Source: JAEUOS01 sp046160545 (GTDB lineage: Bacteria > Pseudomonadota > Gammaproteobacteria > Burkholderiales > JAEUOS01). Taken from it: 24,652 nt of DNA. The stretch covers positions 1-24,652 of the forward strand of contig JBJXGS010000183.1 of NCBI GenBank assembly GCA_046160545.1. Reading direction: 5' to 3'. The notes under the pieces were generated by a model. It was not told the origin of the DNA. It saw nothing but the letters and a program-made list of their open reading frames with translations, and searched no databases. Below, in pieces: positions 16,507 through 23,490 of the stretch. Position 1 is the stretch's first letter. The number at the start of each line of letters is the position of its first letter. The position numbers and the translations under genes were made by a program.

Positions 16507-17286
16507 CTACAGGAAACGACGTTGCAGGAATTCGATCACCGCGGCGTTGAACGCCGCCGGAGTCTCCATGTTGGCGATGTGGCCTGCGCCCGGAAGGACC
16601 TGGAACTCCGCGCCCGGGATCTTCTCGGCCATGCGGCGCATCACCTTGACCGGCGCGACCGCATCGTGCTCGCCCGCCAGGCACAGGGTCGGTACGTCGA
16701 TGGCGGGCAGTTCGGCCAGCCGGTTGAACGAAACGATGGCTGCGAGCGCAGCGCGATACGTGCTCTCCGAAACACGGGCCATGATGGCGGCTGCGCGCGC
16801 CACGACCGCATCACTCGTCCCGGGGGCGAGCATGCCGCGCGCCAGGTCCGGCGCCAGACCGGCCATGCCGATGCCGGCATCCAGCGGCGCGAAGCGGCTG
16901 GCGAGGAACTCGCGCTGCCAGTCGCCGCCGGGCTTGCCGAACGCCGGAGAAGTGGCCGAAAGGATGAGGCCCTGCACCCTGCCGGGGTAACGCGCCACGA
17001 CTTCCTGGGCGATCATGCCGCCCATGCTGTGACCGCACAACACGGAAACCGGCGCGTCGACGTTGTCGACAAGGGCGACGAGCGCGTGTGCGAGCGCGGC
17101 GTTGTCGAGCGGCGAAAGCGGAGCCGACTCGCCATAGCCGGGCGCGTCCCAGGCGATCGCGCGACAGCCTGCGCTGGCGATCGCATCCAGGTTGTCAACC
17201 CACGCTTCCTTGCCGCCGCCGACACCATGCAACAGGAAAACCGCGACAGCGCCGCTGCCGCGCAGAATCGTCGCCGGCAGGCTCAC
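16507..17286 (-). CDS. Alpha/beta-fold hydrolase
   Basis: A 259-residue soluble hydrolase with a complete catalytic triad: Ser87 in GHSMGG, Asp208 in GEHDAVAP and His236 in GAGHIANME. The oxyanion-hole motif HGVGGG is at 20-25. The start is GTG at 17286, overlapping the end of the NicX-like gene by 4 bp (GTGA), with a GGGAG ribosome-binding site. It is therefore translated together with the ring-cleaving enzyme. In the nicotinate pathway the enzyme after NicX is NicD, an alpha/beta hydrolase that deformylates N-formylmaleamate, so position suggests an equivalent role. Sequence alone does not distinguish a deformylase from a 3-oxoadipate enol-lactonase, a ring-fission-product hydrolase or another esterase. 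Confidence 0.9.
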   Translation of the reverse strand: MSLPATILRGSGAVAVFLLHGVGGGKEAWVDNLDAIASAGCRAIAWDAPGYGESAPLSPLDNAALAHALVALVDNVDAPVSVLCGHSMGGMIAQEVVARYPGRVQGLILSATSPAFGKPGGDWQREFLASRFAPLDAGIGMAGLAPDLARGMLAPGTSDAVVARAAAIMARVSESTYRAALAAIVSFNRLAELPAIDVPTLCLAGEHDAVAPVKVMRRMAEKIPGAEFQVLPGAGHIANMETPAAFNAAVIEFLQRRFL

Positions 17287-18329
17287 GCCAGTTCTCCCTG
17301 CAGCACGCCGCCGTCGACGACCAGTTTGCCGTCGAGCATGACCGTGGTGTTGCGAAACGGCAGGTCGAAGTGTCCGAGGGTGTGGCGCCCGGCGACTTCG
17401 TTGGCGCCGGTGGAGTAGAGGAAATTTCCGCCGAAGGCGCGCAGCTCGGTGCCGTTGAAATCGCGCTTGTCGTAGAAGGCCATCGAATCCCAGCGCGCCT
17501 TCGGGTTCATGCCCCAGCCAACGTGCGACACCGCGTAGGCCTCGCGATCGCCCCAGGCGGCGAAGTACTCGCGCATCAGCGTACCGTCCAGGTGATCACC
17601 GTCGATCCTGACCACATAGTCGTCCTTGATGGTCAGCGTGATGGGTCGTTCAAGGTAACGCTTGAAGGTAAGGTTGACATCACCGGCATCCATGACCAGC
17701 GTGCCGTTGACACTGGCTTCACCCGGAAACGCCAGGCACAGGCCGCCGGGCCAGTGGGTGATGGAACCGGCACGCGACGAATACCCCCAGCCGCCGCCGA
17801 CCCGCGCCCCTTCCAGTCCGATGATGAGGTCGGTTCCAGCGGCAGAGGTCACATGCATGCGCTTGGCGCCCTTCAACATCTTCATGCCGGCCTTGACCTT
17901 GGGCTCCAGCGCCGGGTCAGGCATGAGGCGCTCGAGCACCTCGGGGTGCTCATTGGAGACCATCAGCACGCGCGCACCCCCCTTGAGGATGTCGGGCAGT
18001 TCAGGTGCGTGCAGGAGGCCTTCGACTGTCAGGTCGGCGATGAAGTCCGATTGGGCCAGCGCACTCACCACCGGGCCGATGCGCGCGATCGCATCCGACG
18101 CGCCGGTCGAGCGCACCGGCACCGGCGCTGACTGGCGCGGTGTCGAGAGCACGATATGGAACACCGTCGCGCCCAGGCGCGCCAGGGCCAGCTCGGCCAG
18201 CTGCACATTGACCCTGCGCGACTGGGTTTCGGACAACACCACGGCAACCTCGCCGGCCTTCACCCCACACAGGCCGAAGGTCGTGGCGAAGCTTTCCACC
18301 CACTTGGCTTCGATGCGTTCCCCTTGCAT
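17283..18329 (-). CDS. NicX-like 2,5-dihydroxypyridine 5,6-dioxygenase family protein
   Basis: An extradiol-like, Fe(II)-dependent ring-cleaving dioxygenase of the NicX family, which shares a fold with M29 aminopeptidases and is often misannotated as leucyl aminopeptidase. It has 348 residues, close to the 350 of Pseudomonas putida NicX. The C-terminal half contains HVTSAAGTDL, THWPGG, GTLVMDAGD, SHVGWGMNPKARW, GNFLYSTG and HFDLPFRN, all in NicX order. His269, His320 and Asp322 fall at the positions I recall for the NicX iron ligands (His265, His318, Asp320). Known NicX converts 2,5-dihydroxypyridine to N-formylmaleamate. The ATG at 18329 has an AAGGAG ribosome-binding site and lies one base after the preceding stop. 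The exact ring substrate here is inferred. Confidence 0.82.
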   Translation of the reverse strand: MQGERIEAKWVESFATTFGLCGVKAGEVAVVLSETQSRRVNVQLAELALARLGATVFHIVLSTPRQSAPVPVRSTGASDAIARIGPVVSALAQSDFIADLTVEGLLHAPELPDILKGGARVLMVSNEHPEVLERLMPDPALEPKVKAGMKMLKGAKRMHVTSAAGTDLIIGLEGARVGGGWGYSSRAGSITHWPGGLCLAFPGEASVNGTLVMDAGDVNLTFKRYLERPITLTIKDDYVVRIDGDHLDGTLMREYFAAWGDREAYAVSHVGWGMNPKARWDSMAFYDKRDFNGTELRAFGGNFLYSTGANEVAGRHTLGHFDLPFRNTTVMLDGKLVVDGGVLQGELA

Positions 18330-18330
18330 G

Positions 18331-19362
18331 TCATTGCTCCTTGCGTTCGGCCCAGATCGCCGCCAGCTTGGGCGCGCGTCCGGGCGTGCTCCACGGACAG
18401 GCGGCGATGCAGATGCCGCAGCCGTAGGTCTCGTTGAAATACGGGATGCACTTGTCGAAATCGACCCACCACTTGTGCTCGCCGCGTACCCAACTCTTGA
18501 CGGGCGAAATCGCCTGCGGCGGGCAGGCATCGGTACATACCCGGCAGCGCGAGCAGAAGTCGTCGGCGCCAAAGGTATCCGGGCTGTCGGCCAGAAGCGG
18601 CATGTCGGTCTCGACCGCGGCCAGGCGAAACGACGAGCCGAATGTACGGTTGATGATCGAGCCGTGCTTGCCGAGCTCGCCAAAGCCGGCAGCCAGCGCC
18701 GCCGGAACCAGGTTCAGTGAACCAACCCACGGCCCGGAATGCGGGCGCGCCTCGTAACCCTGCTCGCGAATCCACTGCGCAGTGTAGTTGGCGACGCGCG
18801 CGCCGCGGTTGTACTGGTCGGCCACCTCGAGCGCGCTGACCGGACGATCCGGGTCGGGCGTAACTTCCGAAAGCCGCGCATGGTCCATGACGACGCCCAT
18901 GACCACCACGAACGGCAGACCGCTGCCCTTGCCTTCGTAGACCCATTCCCCGCGCAAGGCGGCGATGCCGACCAGCTCCGCCTCGCTACCCGCCTCGGGA
19001 TATCCCGCCGGGCGTCCACCCGGCGCATTGAGCACAAAAGCCTTGACGCGCGAGGTCAATGCAGCCGCGCCGGCCGGCTCGCGCGACTCGGCGACCGGCA
19101 CGGGTTTGCGCGGGCCGCGGTCGGCGTGCGCATAGACCTCGTGCAAAACCTTGGGGCCGTTGAAGCGCCCGACCACGGCGCGCAAGAGGTCGGCGTGCAC
19201 GACATCGTCGGGATTGCGCGCCCAGAAGACCTGGCGGGGCTTCCTCTTCTCGGTCTCGCCGACGCCATTGACCGTGTTGCCCGACACCGGCTGCAACAAC
19301 CGGGCGATCTCCAGCGGTGCCGTCCACGGGGTCTTGGGCCAGTCGCGGCGATGCGCCTTCAC
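18331..19362 (-). CDS. Reductive dehalogenase/QueG-like double [4Fe-4S] cobalamin-type protein
   Basis: A 343-residue protein resembling catabolic, cytoplasmic reductive dehalogenases and the related epoxyqueuosine reductase QueG. The central region has VVVMGVVMDHARL, QYNRGARVANYTAQWIREQGY and GFGELGKHGSIINRTFGSSFRL, the corrinoid-domain motifs of this superfamily. The C-terminal ferredoxin module has Cys270, Cys273, Cys276 and Cys280 followed by Pro, then Cys305, Cys315, Cys318 and Cys322 followed by Pro, enough for two [4Fe-4S] clusters. There is no Tat signal peptide, unlike respiratory dehalogenases, so it acts in the cytoplasm. Its start overlaps the flavin reductase stop by 4 bp. It could remove a halogen or perform another reductive step before ring cleavage. 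The QueG housekeeping role is unlikely in this operon. Confidence 0.78.
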   Translation of the reverse strand: MKAHRRDWPKTPWTAPLEIARLLQPVSGNTVNGVGETEKRKPRQVFWARNPDDVVHADLLRAVVGRFNGPKVLHEVYAHADRGPRKPVPVAESREPAGAAALTSRVKAFVLNAPGGRPAGYPEAGSEAELVGIAALRGEWVYEGKGSGLPFVVVMGVVMDHARLSEVTPDPDRPVSALEVADQYNRGARVANYTAQWIREQGYEARPHSGPWVGSLNLVPAALAAGFGELGKHGSIINRTFGSSFRLAAVETDMPLLADSPDTFGADDFCSRCRVCTDACPPQAISPVKSWVRGEHKWWVDFDKCIPYFNETYGCGICIAACPWSTPGRAPKLAAIWAERKEQ

Positions 19363-19928
19363 AACGGCTCACCGAGGAGTCGATAGTGCCCGGCATGGAA
19401 GACCAGCGGCGCCTGCTCGGTGGCGGCGTGGCGTTCCACGTGGGCGATAAAGAGCACGTGGTCGCCCGCCACGTGATGCGCGACGGTGCGGCACTCGAAC
19501 CAGGCAGCCGCCCCGTGCAAGAGCGGCACGCCGAACTCGTTGAGCGCATAGGCGACGTCGGCGAACTTGTCCGGGACGCGCGAGGCGAAGCGCCGGGACA
19601 GCTCGGCCTGGCCCTCCGAGAGCACGTTGACCGCGAAGCGCAGGTCGGTCTCGAAGGCGATGAGGCTGGGTGAATCGCCGCGCAAGGACCAGAGGATGAG
19701 CGGCGGCGACAGCGAAAGTGAGGTGAAGGAGTTGGCCGTAAGGCCGACCGGCCCGGCGCCATTGCCGGCGGCCGTCATGATCGTGACCCCGGTCGGCAAG
19801 CGCCCGAGCGAGCCGCGCAGCGCGCGCGCCAGCTCCGGATCGGCCGGAAGCGGCGGCGGGAACGCGGGGGCCGCTGCGGCAGAGGGCGCCGGTTCGCGCG
19901 CCGGCGAACCTTGCATCGACGGGGCCAT
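19359..19928 (-). CDS. Flavin reductase-like domain protein (HpaC/NtaB type)
   Basis: A 189-residue protein with the flavin reductase-like split-barrel domain, which uses NAD(P)H to supply reduced FMN or FAD to a partner monooxygenase. The domain begins near residue 32 with LARALRGSLGRLPTGVTIMTA, followed by PVGLTANSFTSLSLSPPLILWSL, the flavin-contact signature, FAVNVLSEGQAELSRRFAS, GVPLLHGAAAWFECR and a C-terminal HAGHYRLLG. The first 30 residues are Ala/Pro-rich and probably disordered. The start at 19928 lies only 7 bases from the probable -10 element; the ATG at 19916 is an alternative, and neither has a clear ribosome-binding site. First gene of the operon; likely partner is the 15200-16486 flavoprotein. 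Confidence 0.87.
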   Translation of the reverse strand: MAPSMQGSPAREPAPSAAAAPAFPPPLPADPELARALRGSLGRLPTGVTIMTAAGNGAGPVGLTANSFTSLSLSPPLILWSLRGDSPSLIAFETDLRFAVNVLSEGQAELSRRFASRVPDKFADVAYALNEFGVPLLHGAAAWFECRTVAHHVAGDHVLFIAHVERHAATEQAPLVFHAGHYRLLGEPL

Positions 19929-19934
19929 CGGCCT

Positions 19935-19962
19935 ATATTACATGACATTTCATGTAACTCAA
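19935..19962 (-). promoter_or_regulatory. MarR-type operator within the catabolic operon promoter
   Basis: A perfect 20-bp palindrome, TTACATGA (19938-19945), four-base spacer, TCATGTAA (19950-19957), lies between the divergent flavin reductase and MarR genes. On the minus strand TTGAGT (19962-19957) and TAATAT (19940-19935) form -35 and -10 elements 16 bp apart. The palindrome occupies the spacer exactly, so a bound MarR dimer would block RNA polymerase. Autoregulation of marR is probable. Confidence 0.85.
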
Positions 19963-19987
19963 GCCCCGTCCAGCCCCTTCCAAGGCC

Positions 19988-20425
19988 ATGCCGCAGCGCA
20001 AGCGCTTCATCGACGACTACCTGTCCTACCTGCTCGCGCTGGCCAGCTACGCGGTCTATCGGGACTTCGGCCGCGAGGTCAAGGCCGCCGGCCTGTCGTC
20101 GCTCGAATGGCGCGTGCTCGCGAGCCTCTCTGACGGAACCGGTTCGACGGTCGGCGAGCTGGCGCGCGAGGTACTGGCCAAGCAGCCGACCTTGACCAAG
20201 CTGGTCAACCGCATGGAGGCCGCCGACCTGGTCGCGCGCGGCGACGACCGGGAGGACGCGCGACGTACCCGCGTCGCGGTCACGCCCGCCGGGCGCGCCA
20301 AGGTGGCGCACCTCCTGGCCGCGGCCAAGCGCCACGAGGCGCGTATCCTCGCACCGTTTTCCAAAGCCGAGGTCGCCGCCTTGAAGAAGATCCTCCGCGC
20401 ACTGGCGCGCGCCGACAAGCCATGA
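19988..20425 (+). CDS. MarR-family transcriptional regulator
   Basis: A 145-residue MarR repressor. The winged helix-turn-helix spans about residues 30-100: LSSLEWRVLASLSDGTGSTVGELAREVLAKQPTLTKLVNRMEAADLVARGDDREDARRTRVAVTPAGR, with the wing arginine-rich DREDARRTRVAVT clearly visible. Flanking helices form the dimer interface. It is divergent from the six-gene operon, and the 20-bp palindrome between them is its likely operator. NicR of nicotinate degradation and PicR of picolinate degradation are also MarR proteins next to NicX-type genes, which supports the pathway assignment. The ligand is probably the pathway substrate or an early intermediate. Its stop overlaps the LysR start by 4 bp. 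Confidence 0.92.
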   Translation: MPQRKRFIDDYLSYLLALASYAVYRDFGREVKAAGLSSLEWRVLASLSDGTGSTVGELAREVLAKQPTLTKLVNRMEAADLVARGDDREDARRTRVAVTPAGRAKVAHLLAAAKRHEARILAPFSKAEVAALKKILRALARADKP

Positions 20426-21390
20426 CGCCGTCGCTTCGCAGCGTCCGCCTGTTCGTCGCCGCCTGCGAGGAACTCTCGTTCACGCTGGCCGCGCAGCGCG
20501 AGAACGCCACCCAGTCCGGCGTCTCACAGCACATCGGCGAGCTCGAGCGTGCGCTCGGGGTCAAGCTCTTCGTGCGCGGCGTCGGTGCGGTGCGCCCGAC
20601 CCCGGCCGGCACGGCCTACTATTCGTCCTGCATCGAGCTCCTCAACGCCAACGAGCGCGCTTTGCGCGCGGTCAAGCCCTTCCAGGCCAGCCGGGTGGGC
20701 GACATCACCGTCGGCATGACCCCGGTAATGACGCGCGCGGTGCTGGCGCCGGCCTACGCACGCTTCGCCGCCGAGAACCCCAACGTCAACGTGCGCGTCA
20801 TCGACTCCTATTTTGGCGACCTGACCGACCGCGTGCGCGGCGGCGAACTCGACTTCGCCATCGTCCCCTCGGCCATCGGCTCCAAGGGCGTGCGCACCCT
20901 GCCCTTCGCGCGCACGCCCGAGCTCCTGGTCTCCGGCCGCGGCGGCGCGCTCACGCACCGCGCCCCCGTGCGCCTGGCCGACCTCGGCCCCCTGGACCTG
21001 GCCGTGCCGGGCCCGGCCAATGCGCGCCGGCGCATGATCGAGGCTTATCTCTCTGCGCACGGCATCGTTGTCAAGCGCCGCCTGGAATTCGACACCATGC
21101 TGGGGACGCTCGACCTCGTCGCGCGCGGCGAATGGTCGGTGATTCTGCCCCTCATCATGCTGGCCGGCGACCTCGATGGGCTGCGCTACACCGTGAACCC
21201 GATCGTCGACCCGCCGCTGCTGCTCGAGCTCTTCGTCATCGAGGCGGCGCGCAAGCCCATGGGTGAGGCGGCAGTGACCTTTCTCGCCCACTTGAGCCGC
21301 GAGGTCGAGCGTGTCCATCGCGCCGGGCGCGCTCTGACTGCGCGCACGACGCCCGCGGCAGGCGCCGTCCGGCCCCGGCGCCGCAGCTAG
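20422..21390 (+). CDS. LysR-family transcriptional regulator
   Basis: A 322-residue LysR-type regulator. The helix-turn-helix is at about residues 3-62: LRSVRLFVAACEELSFTLAAQRENATQSGVSQHIGELERALGVKLFVRG. The effector-binding domain begins near VGDITVGMTPVMTRAVLAPAY. ATGA overlap with the MarR gene means the two regulators are co-translated, an uncommon pairing. The likely target is the TctC promoter 70 bp downstream, where a 17-bp palindrome with a T-N11-A core overlaps the -35. It may also act on the catabolic operon. The stretch 21391-21454 after the gene contains one weak hairpin (21391-21413) without a T-tract, not a convincing terminator. Confidence 0.92.
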   Translation: MTPSLRSVRLFVAACEELSFTLAAQRENATQSGVSQHIGELERALGVKLFVRGVGAVRPTPAGTAYYSSCIELLNANERALRAVKPFQASRVGDITVGMTPVMTRAVLAPAYARFAAENPNVNVRVIDSYFGDLTDRVRGGELDFAIVPSAIGSKGVRTLPFARTPELLVSGRGGALTHRAPVRLADLGPLDLAVPGPANARRRMIEAYLSAHGIVVKRRLEFDTMLGTLDLVARGEWSVILPLIMLAGDLDGLRYTVNPIVDPPLLLELFVIEAARKPMGEAAVTFLAHLSREVERVHRAGRALTARTTPAAGAVRPRRRS

Positions 21391-21454
21391 CTCGCCTAAG
21401 TCGTCGCGGCGAGGCGGCGACCGGTGGTATCAGGGTTGCTGATGCCGCGGATCA

Positions 21455-21494
21455 CTTCAAATAATTTGAAGCTCCCAGGCGCGCTACCTATAGT
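21455..21494 (+). promoter_or_regulatory. TctC promoter with overlapping LysR-type palindrome
   Basis: A perfect 17-bp palindrome (CTTCAAAT-A-ATTTGAAG, 21455-21471) contains the T-N11-A pattern of LysR boxes. Its last six bases, TTGAAG (21466-21471), are a -35 element, followed by a 17-bp spacer and TATAGT (21489-21494) as -10. Initiation near 21501 gives a leader of about 35 nt with a CGGAGAG ribosome-binding site. Confidence 0.8.
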
Positions 21495-21535
21495 CGCGGC
21501 GAGCGTCGGAGACCCGACGCGTCCCGGAGAGCACC

Positions 21536-22516
21536 ATGCCCGCCCACGCCGCAGCCCTTCGCTTCGTCACCCGTGTCCTGCCCGTCGTGGCGCTTGCCCT
21601 CAGCGCAACCGCGTACTCACAGTCCGACTATCCAACCCGTCCGGTGCGCATCATCGTGCCCTTCGGCGCGGGCGGGCTTTCGGACAACCTGACAAGGCTC
21701 TTCGCCAAGGAGCTCTCAGAGCGCCTGGGCCAACCCTTCGTGCCCGACTTCAAGCCCGGCGCCTCGACCAACATCGGTGCCGCCGCCCTGGCGACTTCCG
21801 CGCCGGACGGGCACACGCTCTTCGTCGCGACCATTGCTTCCAACGCGCTCAACAAGTGGACTTACAAGAAGCTCCCCTACGACCCGGACGGCTTCGTCAA
21901 CGTCGGCATGCTGGCGGTCAACACCTTCTACGTGGTGGTGCGGCCCGAGTCGCCCTTCCAGTCCGTGCAGGACCTGGTGCGCACCGGGCGCGAGAGCCCC
22001 AAGGGCCTCTCCTACGGCTCGCACGGCAACGGCGGGGCCAACCACATGATCACTGAGCTCTTTCGCACCAAGGCCGGCATCAAGGATCTGCTGCACGTTG
22101 CCTACAAGGGGCCTGAGTCGCACATCGACCTCATGGCCGGGCGCACCGACTTCATGATCGACGGCGCGGCGGTCAACCTGGTGCAGTCGGGCAAGTTGCG
22201 CGCCCTCGCGGTGGCCTTCCCGAAGCGCTGGCCCACCCAGCCCAATGTGCCGACCATGGCCGAGGCTGGGTTTCCCGACGTGACGATCTCGACTTTCTTC
22301 GGCCTCTCGGCGCCGGCCGGCACGCCCGCACCCATCGCCGACAAGCTCAACGCAGCGCTGCGCGCGATCGCCAGCCAACCGGAGATGGACAAGCGCCTCC
22401 TGGCCATGAACATGATGCCCATGCCGATGGCGCGTCAGGAGATGAACGACTTCATCCGCGCGCAGTCGGACAAGTGGGGGCCGGTGCTGCGCTCGCTCAA
22501 CATCGTCTTCGAATGA
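21536..22516 (+). CDS. Tripartite tricarboxylate transporter-type (TctC/Bug) substrate-binding protein, copy 1
   Basis: A periplasmic solute-binding protein of the Bug family, very common in Burkholderiales, binding a small carboxylated compound. The 326-residue protein has a Sec signal peptide (MPAHAAALRFVTRVLPVVALALSATAYS), probably cleaved before QSDYP. The mature protein starts with YPTRPVRIIVPFGAGGLSD, the standard TctC opening, and has RPGAS-like PGASTNIGAAALA, PDGHTLF, LSYGSHGNGGANHM, VAYKGPESHIDLMAGR and FMIDGAAVN. The last of these segments contacts ligand carboxylates in known Bug structures. It is close in sequence to the following gene. No TctA or TctB membrane gene is in the window, so it must share membrane subunits encoded elsewhere or act as a sensor. 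Confidence 0.95.
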   Translation: MPAHAAALRFVTRVLPVVALALSATAYSQSDYPTRPVRIIVPFGAGGLSDNLTRLFAKELSERLGQPFVPDFKPGASTNIGAAALATSAPDGHTLFVATIASNALNKWTYKKLPYDPDGFVNVGMLAVNTFYVVVRPESPFQSVQDLVRTGRESPKGLSYGSHGNGGANHMITELFRTKAGIKDLLHVAYKGPESHIDLMAGRTDFMIDGAAVNLVQSGKLRALAVAFPKRWPTQPNVPTMAEAGFPDVTISTFFGLSAPAGTPAPIADKLNAALRAIASQPEMDKRLLAMNMMPMPMARQEMNDFIRAQSDKWGPVLRSLNIVFE

Positions 22517-23490
22517 TGCGCCGGCTCCTCAATGTTGCGCTGGCCTTGAGCGTCAGCGCCGCGATCGGCGCCGCGCCATCAGCGCTCGCGCAGTCCGACT
22601 ACCCCAACCGCCCCGTGCGCCTGGTCGTGCCCTTCCCGGCGGGCGGGCTGTCCGACAGCCTCGCCCGCCTCTACGGACGCGAACTCCAGGACCGGTTGGG
22701 ACAGCCCTTCGTGATCGAGTCGCGGCCCGGAGCGGCGACCAACATCGGCGCCGCGCATGTGGCCCAGGCGGCGCCGGACGGCCACACCCTGCTTGTGACG
22801 ACGATCGCCACCAACGCCCTCAACAAATGGGCGTATCGCAACCTGGGCTTCGACCCGCATGGCTTTGCGGAAATCGGCATGCTGGGCGTCAACACGCTCT
22901 ACGTGATGGTCGCCGCGCAGTCGCCGCACCGGTCGGTGGCGGACCTCGTCAAGGCCGCCAGGGAGAGCGCGACGCCGCTCTCCTACGGTTCCTTCGGCAG
23001 CGGCGGGCCGAACCATCTGATCGCGGAGGTGTTCCGCCGCTCGACCGGCATCACCCGGCTCCTGCACGTCCCATACAAGGGCGCCAGCGACGCCAGTGTC
23101 GACCTGATCGGCGGACGCATCGATTTCATGATCGACGGCGCGACCATCAACCTGGTGCACAGCGGCAAGCTACGCGCCCTGGCGGTCGCCTTCCCGAAGC
23201 GCTGGCCCACCCAGCCCGAGGTGCCGACCATGGCCGAACTCGGCTATCCGGATGTCACCATCACGACCTACTTCGGGCTCGCCGCGCCCGCCGGCACGCC
23301 GCCGGCGATCCTGGATCGACTTAACCAGGCGCTGCGCGCGATCGCCTCAAGCCCCGAGACCGACAAGAAGCTGTTGGCGCTCAATGTCATGGCCATGCCG
23401 GTGAACCGGCAGGAAGCGACGAGCTTCATGCGCCAGCAGTCGGAGAAATGGGGGCCGATCCTGCGCTCCCTCAACATCACGCTCGATTGA
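22513..23490 (+). CDS. Tripartite tricarboxylate transporter-type (TctC/Bug) substrate-binding protein, copy 2
   Basis: Second periplasmic binding protein of the same family, 325 residues, starting at the ATG at 22513 that overlaps the stop of copy 1 (ATGATG; the second ATG at 22516 is an alternative). The signal peptide ends ALA before QSDYP. Motifs match copy 1 in order, and the two share long identical blocks, for example LRALAVAFPKRWPTQP, encoded by an identical 30-bp stretch (22214-22243 and 23188-23217). This is a tandem duplication that has since diverged, with differences in the ligand-contact segments (SYGSFGSGGPNHL versus SYGSHGNGGANHM). Two ligands, or two affinities, are plausible. 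It ends 4 bp from the stop of the opposing Kelch gene. Confidence 0.95.
   Translation: MMRRLLNVALALSVSAAIGAAPSALAQSDYPNRPVRLVVPFPAGGLSDSLARLYGRELQDRLGQPFVIESRPGAATNIGAAHVAQAAPDGHTLLVTTIATNALNKWAYRNLGFDPHGFAEIGMLGVNTLYVMVAAQSPHRSVADLVKAARESATPLSYGSFGSGGPNHLIAEVFRRSTGITRLLHVPYKGASDASVDLIGGRIDFMIDGATINLVHSGKLRALAVAFPKRWPTQPEVPTMAELGYPDVTITTYFGLAAPAGTPPAILDRLNQALRAIASSPETDKKLLALNVMAMPVNRQEATSFMRQQSEKWGPILRSLNITLD

Noticed and set aside
15143..16990. Open frame of 615 codons on the plus strand
   Set aside because: Antisense to the acyl-CoA-dehydrogenase-fold gene and hydrolase, both of which have full motif support.
18331..18683. N-terminal extension of the NicX-like gene to 18683
   Set aside because: The added 118 residues overlap the preceding gene out of frame and are Ser/Arg/Ala-rich. 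The ATG at 18329 has a good ribosome-binding site and matches the NicX length.
21391..21413. Hairpin after the LysR gene as a terminator
   Set aside because: Only a 6-bp stem with an 11-base loop and no T-tract on either strand.
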